Part shown: positions 47,396-58,690 of the stretch, piece by piece
Layout: every line of letters starts with the position of its first letter
How positions within the stretch are numbered: position 1 is the first letter of the stretch
Source: Ceratopteris richardii
Taxonomy: Eukaryota; Streptophyta; Polypodiopsida; Polypodiales; Pteridaceae
Length of the DNA stretch: 64,000 nt
Assembly (NCBI GenBank): GCA_020310875.1
Contig: CM035437.1
Span: 44,872,171 to 44,936,170 of the forward strand
Direction: 5' to 3'
Translations under genes and position numbers: made by a program
The notes under the pieces: model-generated
Databases searched by the model: none
Told to the model about the DNA's origin: nothing
What the model saw: the letters and a program-made list of their open reading frames with translations, nothing else

Positions 47396-48431
47396 AATTC
47401 ATTGAATACTTTGGAATCAACTAGAAATAAGAAAATGCAGTTTCTAATACTGAAGGAAAATAGATGAAAATTAAATCCAGTACTTCCCTGATTTTTTTCT
47501 TTGATATCAGCTTCTAGTTGTAGGTCGGCTTGGGCCGCCTTGGATGATTCGCTATTTCACCGCCTCGGTTGAACTTTCTTAGGCTCTTCAGTCTTTAATC
47601 CTCCGTTGCTTGTTCTTTTTAAAGGTGTCATGGGATCTCACGATCAGCAGGTCATTGACGAGTTCATAATGCTCCCAAATGAAGGAAGCAAGTTCAAATC
47701 CCATGATCAACAGGTCGTTGGACGTCTGTTTGACTTCTTGGGTTTGAATCTCAGATGCCGCCAAAGATGGAACTCTTCTATCCAGGCCAAACCACGCTGA
47801 CGACTTCAGATTTGAAAGGGCGAGTGGTCTTGAAAGTTTGGCCGAATGGTCTAAGGCGGTAGATTTAGACTCCAATCTGAAAGGGCGTGCGTCGTGGGTT
47901 TATTCCTCTAGGCCTTGCGTGGGCACGTGGGCAATTATGGAGATATTGAGAAATGCTAAAGCTCTGCTGCGCTACTCAGGAAATGGGCCCTTCTTGCAGT
48001 TGAATAAAGGCACTATTCTATTTCTTTCAGCGGAAGGGCAGCCGGGCATGCACAAGAAGTGGTCCCTCGGGTAGTACACGCGCTGCCTGAGGTGTGAATT
48101 CCGATAGGGAGGAGTTGTGGGCGTCCCATTCTCTGCTCTTATTTAGAGTCAACCATACACTTTTCTGAGACACGCGCGCAAGCATCAGGCGGTTAGTTCG
48201 ATGCACAGAGGTTTAAATGAGCGGGATCGCGTCCTCCTTAGTTGGCCAGTAGAAAGAGTAGGCTTGCCGGCTGGAGGGTCCTCCTCTGGTTGGGGGTTGA
48301 TTGTAGGTTCACCCACCTAAAGCTCAAGTACAAACAATTATTAAATGTTCACAGGCGCCCTCCCTCCTCATCACCAGCGGAAGTACTCAAGCGGTGGCGT
48401 TCAGAATTCAAACGCACACTTTAGAGTTGAT
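47396..48431. other. Gag-less interval of chromovirus H with tRNA-like pieces
   Basis: About 1 kb without recognisable gag. It contains the tRNA-Leu-like segment below. A duplicated CACGATCAGCAGGTCATTG / CATGATCAACAGGTCGTTG pair lies at 47639 and 47701, and GTTCAAATCCC (about 47693) resembles a pol III B box. An inverted 8 bp pair TCATGGGA/TCCCATGA sits at about 47628 and 47698. It ends TTGAT, the target site of copia C. Confidence 0.5.
47832..47912 (+). pseudogene. tRNA-Leu(UAG)-like pseudogene or SINE head
   Basis: GGCCGAATGGTCTAAGGCG is a clear class-II tRNA D arm (A box). The anticodon-loop region GATTTAGACTCCA resembles plant tRNA-Leu with anticodon UAG, and GAAAGGGCGTG resembles its variable arm. 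The T arm (GTGGGTTTATTCC) has lost the B-box consensus, the acceptor stem does not pair, and about six bases are inserted before the T arm. It is not a functional tRNA. It could be a tRNA pseudogene or the head of a tRNA-derived SINE. Confidence 0.55.
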
Positions 48432-48627
48432 TATTGGAGTTAGACTTCTGCAGAAGCACGCAAACAGCACAAGGAAGACGAAGAAGCTTGGAGCACAAAA
48501 ACATATACAAAGATAAGTAGCCCATTAGGGCAATAGGCGTATATACAAGCCGGGGGGAAAAAACCTCCTAAAGAGGGAAAAAAGTGCCCCGGCAGTCCTA
48601 GTGTGTTCACACACATCACTACCTAAT
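48432..48627 (-). repeat. 3' LTR of copia C (partly deleted)
   Basis: Matches 53303-53521 but lacks part of the ACTGAATGTATTACTAGAG block and the terminal AATATATCAACA. It is followed by TCCCCCTGGGAG, the complement of the polypurine tract. Confidence 0.82.
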
Positions 48628-48697
48628 CCCCCTGGGAGTGATGCGGTGAACAAGGAGTTGGAACTCATGTATAAGGAAGTGCCAAGCTATGTGGAAA

Positions 48698-51061
48698 TCA
48701 CTCCACAAAAGGAAGTAAGCCCAAAGCTTTGCGGAAAGCTTCAAACTTCTCCCTAGGCAGAGCCTTCATGAAAAGGTCTGCAATGTTCTCCTGCGTGGGC
48801 ACATATGCCAAGTTGATCTCCCCAACAGAGAACCTCTCCCTGACATAGTGATAATGCACCTCAATGTGCTTAGTGCGAGCATGGAACACAGGGTTCCTCG
48901 CAACTGCCAATGCGCTCTGACTGTCAGTGAAGATGGTGGTGGCAGAAGACTGGCCAACACCCAAATCATCCATAAGGCGTCTGAGCCACACACACTCAAC
49001 AGTCGCTGTGAAAGTTGCCCTATACTCAGCCTCACAACTGGAAGTGGCCACAGTAGGCTGCTTCTTGCTCAACCAAGATATACATGAGCTACCAAGCATG
49101 AAGCAAAAACCACTGGTTGACACACGAGTGTCATAGCAACCAGCCCAATCTGAGTCAGAAAAAGCATGCAAATCTGGCGGTAGTGATCCCCCCTTGGGAT
49201 AAAACAACCCAAGTAGCCGAGTACCACTCAAGTAGCGAAAGATGCGCTTAACCGCCTTCCAATGCGTGACTCCTGGGCAATGCATAAACCTGCTCATCTG
49301 TGAGACAGCAAACTGAATATCTCGTCGAGTAATACATAAGTAAATAAGGCATCCAACAGCCTACTGATAGAGAACAGCATCAAATGCATCTCCAGCATCA
49401 TGAAGACTCAAGCGTAAACCTGTCTCCATAGGAGTGGCAATAGGCTTACAGTCTTCAAGGCCAAAACACTGCAATAATGTGTCAATATATTTCGTTTGAC
49501 ACAAAGCCATTCCACCATCAACTTGCATAAACTGAATGCCCAAATAGTGATGCAAATGCCCCAAATCAGACATCTCAAATGAGGCATGCAAATGAGCCTT
49601 GAAATCAGCAATATGCTTCTCAATAGGACCAGTGAGCAGCATGTCATCAACATAGACAACAATGATCAGAAGCACATCATTAGCACGCTTAACATATAAG
49701 GTGCTTTTAGTTGGACTGTTCACAAAACCATGTGCAACCAGATAGGCATGAATCTTCTCGTACCAAGCACGTGGTGCTTGCTTTAAACCATATAATGCCT
49801 TCTTTAACCGGCACACCTGGTTTTCATGCCCTTTCTGCACAAAGCCACGGGGCTGAAAAACATACACTTCTTCATGTAAGTCACCATTCAGAAATGCTGT
49901 TTTAATATCCAACTGATGTACATTCCAACCATGATGGGCTGCAAGTGCACAAATGCTCCGAACAGTAGTCATACAGCATGTAGGTGCAAAGGTCTCATCA
50001 AAATCAATGCCTGTTTCCTGCGCATAACCCTTTGCAACAAGCCTAGCCTTATACCTGTCAACTGTACCATCAGGTTTACGCTTCAGCTTGTATACCCACT
50101 TAGTGCCAATGGCCTTCTTGCCAGGAGGCAATTCACATAAACACCATGTACCGTTCTTCATTATAGCATCATATTCAGATTGCATGGCAGCCATCCAATT
50201 TTCTGAATTCTGTGCTTCATCAAAAGAAACAGGCTCATCCTCATCACAGAGACTAGACGCAGCCATAGCATAGCAATCTGATGCAAAGGAGGCACTATGA
50301 GAGCCTGAACGAGTACGATATGACAAAGGTGCATCTAATTCGCTGTCACGCAAAGTCTACACCAGCCATTCTGGCATAGTTTTTGCCTGCTCAATATCAG
50401 CTCTCTCATCAACAAGTGCATCATGTAAATCTGCATCAAAAATAGAATGATCTGCATCATCATATGAAACCTGCAAAGGCTGAGAAGTTGCCTCATTAGG
50501 ACCAGCACTAGACCGTTCACCTGTAAAAAGAGGCATCAACGTATCATATATGTCTTTGGAGCTAACAAATGTCTCCTTAGTACATGAAAGCAATGGCTGA
50601 ATAGCATTTTCCACAAAGACAACATCACGGCTAACCAGAATGTGTTTAGTCTGTGGATGATACAGACGATAGCCTTTACTTTCAGAACTGTACCCAACAA
50701 AAATACATTTTACTGCCTTATCATCCAATTTTCTGCGATGTTGTTTAGGCACTAATGCATATGCAAAACAACCAAAAACACGCAGATGAGCAACAGATGG
50801 CTTGCGGTCATGCCAAGCCTCATATGGAGTGATAGACTGCAGCGCTTTAGTGGGACACTTGTTCAGTACATATGCTGCACACATGACAGCCTCAAGCCAG
50901 AAACTATGTGGTAAATCCTGACTCTTGACCATGCACCTCGCCATCTCCATGAGTGACCTATTCTTTCGTTCAGCAACTCCATTCTGTTGAGGTGTATACG
51001 GCACTGTACACTGGTGTTTTATCTCACGTTCAGCCAGAAATGCATTAAAATCTGAAGACAT
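48698..51061 (-). pseudogene. Copia C integrase end, RT and RNase H (two TAG stops)
   Basis: One minus-strand frame from 51061 to 48698. It contains the integrase C-terminal half (NGVAERKNRSLMEMARCM with the catalytic Glu), RT (AIGTKWVYKLKRKPDG, LDIKTAFLNGDLHEEVYV, VVYVDDMLLTG) and RNase H (SDSDWAGCYDTRVSTSG, ARTKHIEVHYHYVRERF). It is broken only by TAG at 50357-50359 (family EWLVQTLRD) and at 49361-49363 (family LYQQAVGCL). Both are CAG in related copies. Otherwise it is intact. Confidence 0.9.
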
Positions 51062-52950
51062 ATATTCCCCCCTTGATCAGAACGGAGGGTGCCCATTTTA
51101 CATGCTGACAGATTTTCAACCAAAACCAAAGACTGTTTAAAGCACATGAACACTTCGGACTTTGCTTTGAGTGGATATACCCATGCATGCCTGGAAAAAT
51201 CATCAATCAAAGTCACGAAGTAAAGGTAATTCCCAAAAGAGGGTGTCTGCATAGGACCAAAGACATCACTATGTACGAGCTGCAATTTCTGCGTAGCCCG
51301 AACTGAACCATCTTTTGGAAAGGAGGAACGCTGCATTTTGCCCAAAATATAGCCTTCACATACATGTTTTCCAGGTGCCTCAAGCTTGGGCAAAGAAGAC
51401 ACCATATCAAATTTTTGCAAGCGTAGCAAACTAGCAAAATTCAGATGACCAAAGTGTGCATGCCAAAGCTTTGCATCTGACATAGCCTGAGAATCATGAA
51501 CTGCACATGCCGAATCATTCACAGATCTTTCATATTCTATGAGCTTATAAAGCCCACAACATAAAGTGCCAGAAGCAATAATCACATCACCATTTGATAG
51601 ATTATGAATTGTACACCTGTCATCAATGAATTTCACAACCAAGCCAATCTTGGCTAATGCAGAAACTGATAACAGATTCTTCTTGATCCTTGGCACAAAT
51701 AAAGCATCTGACAAGGTGAAAGAACTACCATCAGCAGTAGTCAGAATGTTCTTACCAACTCCCATAACAGGATAAGAGGAGTTGTTGGCGCATGTGACAA
51801 TATTCCCTGTAGGTGAAGAGAAGAAACTGCGCTGCGAGGTAATATGTTTGGTCACCCCACTGTCAAAGTACCAAACATCTGAGTCCACTGCAGACATGCA
51901 CTGCTCATGAGAAGATGGGTCAAAACTGCAAACAGTAGTAAACGCCCATTCTTCTTCCTGCACAAGATTAGCAGACTCTGTTTTTGGTGTAGAGGCTTCT
52001 GCAACAACCATTCCAGCCTCCTTTTTGTTTGCCTCTTTTGCAGCCAGTTTTGGACAGTTCTTTATGATATGATCATTCCCTTTACAGTACTTGCAAAACA
52101 ATTTCTGCTTTTCTGATTTCTTCTCATCTTTATCCTGGTTCTTTGAATGTGTAGCATTTGCAGATTTCTGCTTGCTAGTAGAAGAGCTCCATTTTCCTTT
52201 GCCCTTCTGACTAGCCAGGAAAGCTTGATCTACAACACACATAATGGACCTGTTCTGCCTAAACTGATCTTTGTGCAACAGAACAGAGACTAACTCCTCA
52301 AATGATAAGGCATTCGGATTACCTTTCATCATCAACCGAAGAGTAGAAGCAAAACTCTGATATGAATCAGGAAGACCATTCAGAACGGTCTGCACAAGTG
52401 AGCTATCTGGTATAACCTCATCAACAGAAATCAACTGTTCCTTCAAATCTTTGATCTTCGTTAGGAAACTGTCCATAGAATCATCTTCATTCATGTGCTC
52501 GCTCTCCAACTGTTTTTGGAGGTAAGAAACACGAGCCTCATTCCTAGCTTGGTACAATGTGGTAAGTGTATCCCAAGCATCCCTAGCTATTCTGTAAGAG
52601 TGAATATGAGGAATAATGGCACGTTTGACAGACAAAGCTATCAATGCATGTGCCTGGGCATCTCTGCCATCCCAACGAATTTGCTCTGCAGTAGGTGCAA
52701 CAGAAATAGCAGCACGAATGGGAATCTGTGGAATATCATCTTCGACACCATCTTCATCAGCTCCAGCACATGTATTTGCAGTACCTGTCGTTACAGGTGT
52801 AACAGGACGTCTTTCAACACCCTGCACAATGTTCCACAATCCTTTTGCAACCAAAACATGTCGCATCATATAAGCGCATAATGGGTAGTTGGTACCATCC
52901 AACTTATCCTCAACAGCCAACATACGAAATACATCACTGCTTTCAGCCAT
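51019..52950 (-). CDS. Copia C gag, protease and integrase N-terminal half
   Basis: 643 codons from the ATG at 52950 (MAESSDVFRMLAVEDKLDG). A gag UBN2-like region is followed by zinc knuckle CKYCKGNDHIIKNC and protease motif YFDSGVTKHIT. GAG-pre-integrase (KLWHAHFGHLNFASLLR) follows, then integrase with the first Asp (HSDVFGP) and the second (LRSDQGG). The frame is lost in a G run at about 51072 where one G appears missing, and the integrase continues in the next frame at 51061. The leader 52951-53287 is non-coding. Confidence 0.9.
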   Translation of the reverse strand: MAESSDVFRMLAVEDKLDGTNYPLCAYMMRHVLVAKGLWNIVQGVERRPVTPVTTGTANTCAGADEDGVEDDIPQIPIRAAISVAPTAEQIRWDGRDAQAHALIALSVKRAIIPHIHSYRIARDAWDTLTTLYQARNEARVSYLQKQLESEHMNEDDSMDSFLTKIKDLKEQLISVDEVIPDSSLVQTVLNGLPDSYQSFASTLRLMMKGNPNALSFEELVSVLLHKDQFRQNRSIMCVVDQAFLASQKGKGKWSSSTSKQKSANATHSKNQDKDEKKSEKQKLFCKYCKGNDHIIKNCPKLAAKEANKKEAGMVVAEASTPKTESANLVQEEEWAFTTVCSFDPSSHEQCMSAVDSDVWYFDSGVTKHITSQRSFFSSPTGNIVTCANNSSYPVMGVGKNILTTADGSSFTLSDALFVPRIKKNLLSVSALAKIGLVVKFIDDRCTIHNLSNGDVIIASGTLCCGLYKLIEYERSVNDSACAVHDSQAMSDAKLWHAHFGHLNFASLLRLQKFDMVSSLPKLEAPGKHVCEGYILGKMQRSSFPKDGSVRATQKLQLVHSDVFGPMQTPSFGNYLYFVTLIDDFSRHAWVYPLKAKSEVFMCFKQSLVLVENLSACKMGTLRSDQGGNICLQILMHFWLNVR

Positions 52951-53287
52951 GGCCGGTGACTAAAATACCTTGATGCAGAAAATTGACTGTATCTCAAAAA
53001 GTTGAACAGAACTGCCCAGACGAGTTCTGCTAGACGTGTAGCAGACTTCGAGACGCTTAAACTGGCGAACAGAAACTGGTATATACCTTTGGCACAAAAA
53101 GACAAAATAGCCTGCACAAGCACTGCGATAATGCGTTCGGAGGCCAAAACGAGCTCAAATCGCGATTTCGACACCACAAAGCGAAGCTGTTTTGATCTCG
53201 GAAACACGTTGAGTATGTTCACCAAAATTCGTGCGATTCTGAGACTACAAATGGAGTGTCGACGGCACCCTAGATGAAGCAACGACC

Positions 53288-53300
53288 TGCTCTGATACCA
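53288..53300 (-). other. Primer-binding site of copia C (initiator Met tRNA)
   Basis: Minus-strand TGGTATCAGAGCA lies two bases from the LTR. The same site is at 55713 in copia I. Confidence 0.8.
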
Positions 53301-53302
53301 AT

Positions 53303-53533
53303 TGTTGGAGTTAGATGTCTGCAGAAGCATGCAAACAGCACAAGGAAGAAGAAGAAGCTTGGAGCACAAAAACACAATACTGAATGTATTACTAGAGAAT
53401 GTACAAAGATAAGTAGCCCATTAGGGCAATAGGCATATATACAAGCCGGGGGAAAAAAACCTCCTAAAGAGGGAAAAAAGTGTCCCAGTAGTCCTAGTGT
53501 GTTCACACACATCACTACCTAAATATATCAACA
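53303..53533 (-). repeat. 5' LTR of copia C
   Basis: 231 bp, plus-strand ends TGTTGGAGTTAG and ATATCAACA. Confidence 0.92.
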
Positions 53534-53538
53534 TTGAT

Positions 53539-53811
53539 GAGCAGTTGCTACGCACGTGGGCTCCTGGAGAATTGAGATTCTTTGACCATTAAATGATTGG
53601 GGCTTTTACCTAACCATTTTTAGGCTTCTAGCGGCAGAACTCAGAGCAGGCACGAATTTCCACCGAAAAAAGTAACAACGCAGTTACTGATGAATTTGGC
53701 ACGCAGCTACTGATGAATTTCAAACTTTCCTATAGCCTTCAGTAGCTTGCCTGCACATGAATCAAGAAAACACTACAAGTACTTGAAAAAGAACTTGGCT
53801 CTGATTACCAC
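53539..53811 (-). other. Chromovirus H leader remnant and primer-binding site
   Basis: Non-coding 273 bp between copia C and the H 5' LTR. Minus-strand TGGTAATCAGAGCC (about 53797-53810) is an initiator-Met-like primer site with one extra base. Confidence 0.65.
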
Positions 53812-54169
53812 TGTTGTGAAAATTCCTTCCTAGAGTATAGCATCCACCAGAGAGTGAGTAAGTACGTATCCACCCATCCAACTTCACCTATATATATACC
53901 AAGTGTCCAAGAGTTGCATGATTTAATTTTTAGCCATGTGTCCTTCCAAGTGTCCTTCATGTGGATACTTTCCAAAGAGAATCACATGGCTTCTATTTCA
54001 ATTGAAGTCACGTACGGGTCAAGGTGTCACTTGGGAGAAGCTTCTCCCAAGAAATTCCCTTAGGTTAATTTCCTAAGGTAACAAACCCTTCAATTTGAGA
54101 CTTCTATGAAATAAAACCTCAAGAAACATGGGTTCCTTTTGGAGGGTCTAACCCATGATTTATGCAACA
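53812..54169 (-). repeat. 5' LTR of chromovirus H
   Basis: 358 bp, TGTTGTGAAAATTCC to TTTATGCAACA. Compared with the 3' LTR it lacks a 7 bp segment near ACTAAGGTTTTATTCC. Confidence 0.92.
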
Positions 54170-54174
54170 AACCT

Positions 54175-54256
54175 CTACTAGCACTAGAGTAAAAAGTGCC
54201 CATGTATAGGAAAAAGATTCACATCAAAACTACTCGAGGAACACATAAGTGTAACA
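54175..54256 (-). repeat. Copia D 3' LTR, second piece
   Basis: Completes the LTR split by chromovirus H; ends GTGTAACA next to AACCCCCGTGG, the complement of a polypurine tract. Confidence 0.8.
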
Positions 54257-55481
54257 AACCCCCGTGGAGGGAATGATGTGAACACATACAAGGAGTGATA
54301 GATCTGCCCCCACAAGGTAATAAGCCTAAATCTTTGCAAAAAGCTTCAAACTTTTCCCGTGGAAGAGCTTTGGTGAATATGTCTGCCACATTATCTTGTG
54401 TAGGCACATATACCAAATCAATATCTCGTGCATGAAGGTGCTCTCTCACATAGTGATAATGCACCTCAATATGTTTGTTTTATGCATGAAACATTGAGTT
54501 TCGTGCAACAACCAATGCACTCTGACTATCAGTGAGAATATGCATACTAGCATCAATCTCCATGCAAAGATCCATCAATAGGCATCTCGACCATATACAC
54601 TCCACTATTGCTGTGAAAATTGCCCTGTACTCAACTTCACAACTTGATGTCGCCATTGTAGGTTGCTTCTTACTCAACCAATATATTCATGGGTCTCCAA
54701 GAAAAAAGCAATTACCACTAGTGGACACGTGAGTATCATAACAACCACCCCAATCACTATCTGTAAAAGCATGCAAGCATGGCTGAATATCTCTGCCATA
54801 AAAGAGACCTAAGCTCAAAGTGCCTCTTGATATCTAAACACATACTTCACCGCTTGCCAACGCTTATTAGTGCCAGGGCTATGCATGAATCAACTCAAAT
54901 GGGAAATTGCATATTGTATATTTGGCCTTGTGTTGCATGCATATATAAGACATCCCAGAGCTTGCTGATAAAGAGAAGTGTCAAATGCATCACTAAAATC
55001 CTCAACTGAGAACCTAAATCCTGTCTCAACTGGTGTGGAAATTGGTTGCAATCCTCAAAGTCAAAACATTGAAGTAGTTTCTCAACATACTTAGCTTGAT
55101 GCATAATAATTCCCCCTTAACGAATATAAATTGGATGCCAAGATAGTAGCTCAAAAGACCAAGATAAGCGACATCAAAAGTATGCTACAAATCAGCCATA
55201 AAAATGTCAAGTTTTGCATCACATGACCGAGTCAAGAGTATGTCATCGATATAAAAATGTCAAGTTTTGCATCACATGACCGAGTCAAGAGTATGTCATC
55301 GATATAAAGAACAAGAACTGTAAGATCAACCCCATCTTTGCATATATAGAGTGTGCTTTCAATTGAACTACATGTGAAGCCAAGCGCGACAAAGTGCTTA
55401 TGGATTTTTTCATACCATGAACATGGAGCTTGCTTGAGACCATACGAGGCTTTATGCAAGTGACAAACCATATGCTCTTTC
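54257..55481 (-). pseudogene. Copia D RNase H and C-terminal RT (broken)
   Basis: Minus-strand reading from 55481: KASYGLKQAPCSWYEKIHKHF, the active site LYIDDILLTRS (about 55250), RNase H pieces (SKKQPTMATSSCEVEYRAIF, about 54660) and HYHYVREHLHARDIDLVYV to the end near 54290. A 51-base segment (AAAATGTCAAGTTTTGCATC start) is tandemly duplicated at 55201 and 55254. Multiple shifts are present. Confidence 0.82.
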
Positions 55482-55710
55482 TGTTGATATATTTAGGTAT
55501 TGCTGTGTGTGAACACACTAGGATCGTCGGGGCACTTTTTTCCCTCTTTAGGAGGTTTTTTTTCCCCGGCTTGTATATATGCCTATTGCCCTAATGGGCT
55601 ACTTATCTTTGTACATTCTCTAGTAATACATTCAGTATTGTGTGTTGTGCTCAAGCTTCTTCTTCTTCCTTGTGCTATTCACGTGCTTCCGCAGATGTCT
55701 AACTCCAACA
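55482..55710 (+). repeat. 5' LTR of copia I
   Basis: 229 bp, TGTTGATATATTTAGG to AACTCCAACA, then the primer site at 55713-55724. Confidence 0.92.
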
Positions 55711-56059
55711 ATTGGTATCAGAGCAGGTCGTTGCTTCATCTAGGTCGTCATCGACACTCCTCCGTTTGCAGTCTCATAATTGCATGAATTTTGGTGAGCA
55801 TACTCAGAGTGTTTTCGAGATCAAAATTGCTTCTCTTTGTGTGTCGAAATCACGATCTGAGCTCGTTTCGCCTCCGAACGCACTATCACTGCACTTGTGC
55901 AAGCTATTTCGTCTTTTTGTGCCAAAGGTATATACCAGTTTCTGTTCGCCAATATAAGCATCTCAAAGTCTGCTACAGGTCTAGCGGAATTCGTCTGGGT
56001 AGTTCTGTTCAACTTATTGAGATACAGTCAATTTTCTGCATCAAGGTATTTTAGTCACC

Positions 56060-56812
56060 GACCATCGCTAAAAGCAGTGATGTATTCCATATGTTGGTTG
56101 TTGAGGATAAGTTGGATGGTACCAACTACCCGTTATGGGCTTATATGATGCAACATGTGCTGGTTGCAAAAGGACTATGGAACATTGTGCAGGGTGTTGA
56201 AAAACATCCTATCACATCTAGAACTGTTACAACTGCAAGCATTGAAGCTGATGCAGAAGGTGTCAAAGATGATGGTATTCTGGATATTCCTGTTCGTGCT
56301 ACGGTTTCTGCTGCACCTACTGTAGAGTAGATTTGCTGGGATAGCAAAGATGCCCAGGCATATGCATTGATAGCTTTGTCTGTCAAACGTGCCATTATTC
56401 CTCATATTCGCTCTTACAGAAGAGCTAAGGATGCTTGGGATACACTTACTACATTGTACCAAGCTAGGAATGAGGCTCGTGTTTCTTACCTCCGAAAACA
56501 GTTCGAGAGTGAGCACATGAATGAAGGTGATTCTATGGATAATTTCCTAACGAAGATCAAAGACTTGAAGGAACAATTGATTTTTCCTGGAGGTTATACC
56601 AGATAGCTCACTTGTGCAGACCGTTCTGAATGGTCTTCTTGATTCATATCAGAGTTTTGCTTCTACTCTTCGGTTGATGATGAAAGGAAATCCAAATGCC
56701 TTATCATTTGAGGAGTTAGTCTCTGTTTTGTTGCAGGAAGATCAGTCCAGGTAGAATAGGTCCATTATGCGAGTTGCAGATCAAGCTTTCCTGGCTAGTT
56801 AGAAGGGCAAAG
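56060..56812 (+). pseudogene. Copia I gag (broken)
   Basis: Readable from DVFHMLVVEDKLDGTNYPLW (about 56076). Stops are at 56329 (VE-stop-ICWD), at 56752 (family RQNRS, CAG to TAG) and at 56800 (family ASQKGK, CAG to TAG), with a frameshift near 56590. It ends where gag joins RT. Confidence 0.85.
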
Positions 56813-58381
56813 TGCTATGTTATGGCTGCATCTAGTCTTTGTGATGAGAATGAGCCTATTTCCTTTGACGAAGCACAAAATTCAGAAAATTGGATGGCTG
56901 CTATGCAATTTGAATATGATGCTATAATGAAGAATGGTACTTGGTCTTTATGTGACTTGCCTCCTGGCAAGAAGGACATTGGCACCAAGTGGTTATACAC
57001 GCTGAAGCGTAAACCGGATGGTACAGTTGATAGGTATAAGGCTAGGCTTGTTGCAAAGGGTTATGCACAAGAAAGAGGCATTGATTTTGATGAGACCTTT
57101 GCACCTACATGCCGTATGACTACTGTTCGGAGCATCTATGCACTTGCAGCTCATCATGGTTGGAATGTACATCGGTTGGATATTAAAACAACATTTCTGA
57201 ATGGTGACTTTCATGAAGAAGTGTATGTTTTTCAGCCCCGTGTCTTTGTGCAGAAAGGGCATGAAAACCAGGTGTGCAGGTAAAAGAAGGCATTATATGG
57301 TTTAAAGCAAGCACCACATGCTTAGTATGAGAAGATACATGCCTATCTGATTGCACATGGTTTTGAGAACAGTCCAACTGAAAGCACCTTATATGTTAAG
57401 TGTGCTAATGATGTGCTTCTGATCATTGTTGTCTATGTTGACGACATGTTGCTCACTAGTCCTATTGAGAAGCATATTGCTGATTTTAAGGCTGATTTGC
57501 ATGCCTCATTTGAGATGTCTGATTTGGGGCATTTGCATCACTATTTGGGCATTCAGTTTATGCAAGTTGATGGTGGAATGGCTTTGTGTCAAACGAAATA
57601 TATTGACACATTATTGCAGCGTTTTGGCCTTGAAGAATGTATGCCTATTGCCACTCCTATGGAGACAGGTTTATGATTGATTCTTCATGATGCTGGAGAT
57701 GCATTTGATGTTGTTCTCTATCAGCAGGCTGTTGGATGCTTGATTTACTTAGGAATTACTCGGCCAGATATTCAGTTTGTTGTCTCACAGATGAGCAGGT
57801 TTATGCATTGCCCAAGAGTCAAGCATTGGCAGGCAGTTAAGCGCATCTTTTGCAATTTGAGTGGTACTCGGCTACTTGGGTTGTTTTATCCCAAGGGGGG
57901 ATCACTACCGCCAGAATTACATGCTTTTTCTGACTCTGATTGGGTTGGTTGCTATGACACTCGTGTGTCCACTAGTGGCTTTTGCTTCATGCTTGGTAGC
58001 TCATGTATATCTTGGTTGAGCAAGAAGCAGCCTACTGTGGCCACTTCCAGTTGTGAGGCTGAGTATAGGGAAGCTTTACAATGACTGTTGAGTGTGTGTG
58101 GCTCAGACGCCTTATGGCTGATTTGGGTTTTGGTCAGTCTTCTGCCACCACCATCTTTAGTGACAGTCAGAGTGCATTGGCAGTTGCGAGGAACCTTGTG
58201 TTCCATGCTCGCACTAAGCACATTGAGGTGTATTATCACTATGTCATTCTCTGTTGGGGAGATCAGCTTGACATATGTGCCCACACAGGAGAACATTGCA
58301 AACCTTTTCACGAAGGCTCTCTCTAGGGAGAAGTTTGAAGCTTTCTGCAAAGCTTTGCGCTTACTTCCTTTTGTGGAGTGA
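56813..58381 (+). pseudogene. Copia I RT and RNase H (broken)
   Basis: Starts in the RT N-terminal linker (YVMAASSLCDENEPISFDE). It carries fingers and palm (LDIKTTFLNGDFHEEVYVF), a TAA at 57282, VVYVDDMLLTS (about 57428), a TGA at 57674 (CGA in copia J) and RNase H (SDSDWVGCYDTRVSTSG, SKKQPTVATSSCEAEYR). A deletion near 58080 shifts the frame. All catalytic motifs can be read but not in one frame. Confidence 0.87.
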
Positions 58382-58455
58382 TTTCCACATAGCTTGGAAC
58401 TTCCTTATACATGAGTGACAGCTCCTTGTTCACCACATCATTCCCAGGGGGGATT

Positions 58456-58685
58456 TGTTGATATATTTAGGTAGTGATGTGTGTGAACACACTAGAAACG
58501 TCGGGGCACTTTTTTCCCTCTTTAGGAGGTTTTTTTCCCCCAGCTTGTATATATGCCTAGTGCCCTAATGGGCTACTTATCTTTGTACATTCTCTAGTAA
58601 TACATTCAGTATTGTGTGTTGTGCTCTAAGCTTCTTCTCCTTCCTTGTGTTGTTCGCGTGCTTCCGCAGACGTTTAACTCCAACA
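58456..58685 (+). repeat. 3' LTR of copia I
   Basis: 230 bp, preceded by the polypurine tract CCCAGGGGGGATT and followed by the CTTTC duplication. Confidence 0.92.
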
Positions 58686-58690
58686 CTTTC

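Larger units (their letters stand above)
48432..53533 (-). mobile_element. Copia C: minus-strand copia inserted in chromovirus H
   Basis: Flanked by TTGAT (48427-48431 and 53534-53538). The right (5') LTR is 53303-53533. The left (3') LTR starts at 48432 and has lost the 12 outermost bases on its internal side plus some internal sequence. The internal region encodes a full gag-protease-integrase-RT-RNase H with one frameshift and two stops. It is the most complete member of the family that also includes I, J, K and L. Confidence 0.93.
43293..54169 (-). mobile_element. Chromovirus H: minus-strand Ty3/gypsy element holding copia C
   Basis: Flanked by AACCT (43288-43292 and 54170-54174). LTRs are 365 bp (43293-43657) and 358 bp (53812-54169), differing by a 7 bp indel and a few bases. 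The internal region has protease, RT, RNase H and integrase with a C-terminal chromodomain. A normal gag is not readable, and the region where it should be holds tRNA-like sequence and copia C. Several frameshifts and stops are present. Confidence 0.9.
55482..58685 (+). mobile_element. Copia I: internally deleted copia inserted in copia D RT
   Basis: Flanked by CTTTC (55477-55481 and 58686-58690). LTRs are 55482-55710 and 58456-58685, with primer site TGGTATCAGAGC at 55713. Only 3.2 kb long: gag joins RT directly at about 56812, removing the zinc knuckle, protease and integrase. It is non-autonomous and carries several stops. Confidence 0.92.

Noticed and set aside
47838..48074. Plus-strand 78-codon open frame starting MAEWSKAVDLD
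   Set aside because: Its start is the tRNA-Leu-like sequence read as protein; such frames commonly arise from tRNA genes.
49711..50273. Plus-strand short open frames over copia C RT
   Set aside because: Reverse-strand shadows of the RT coding sequence.
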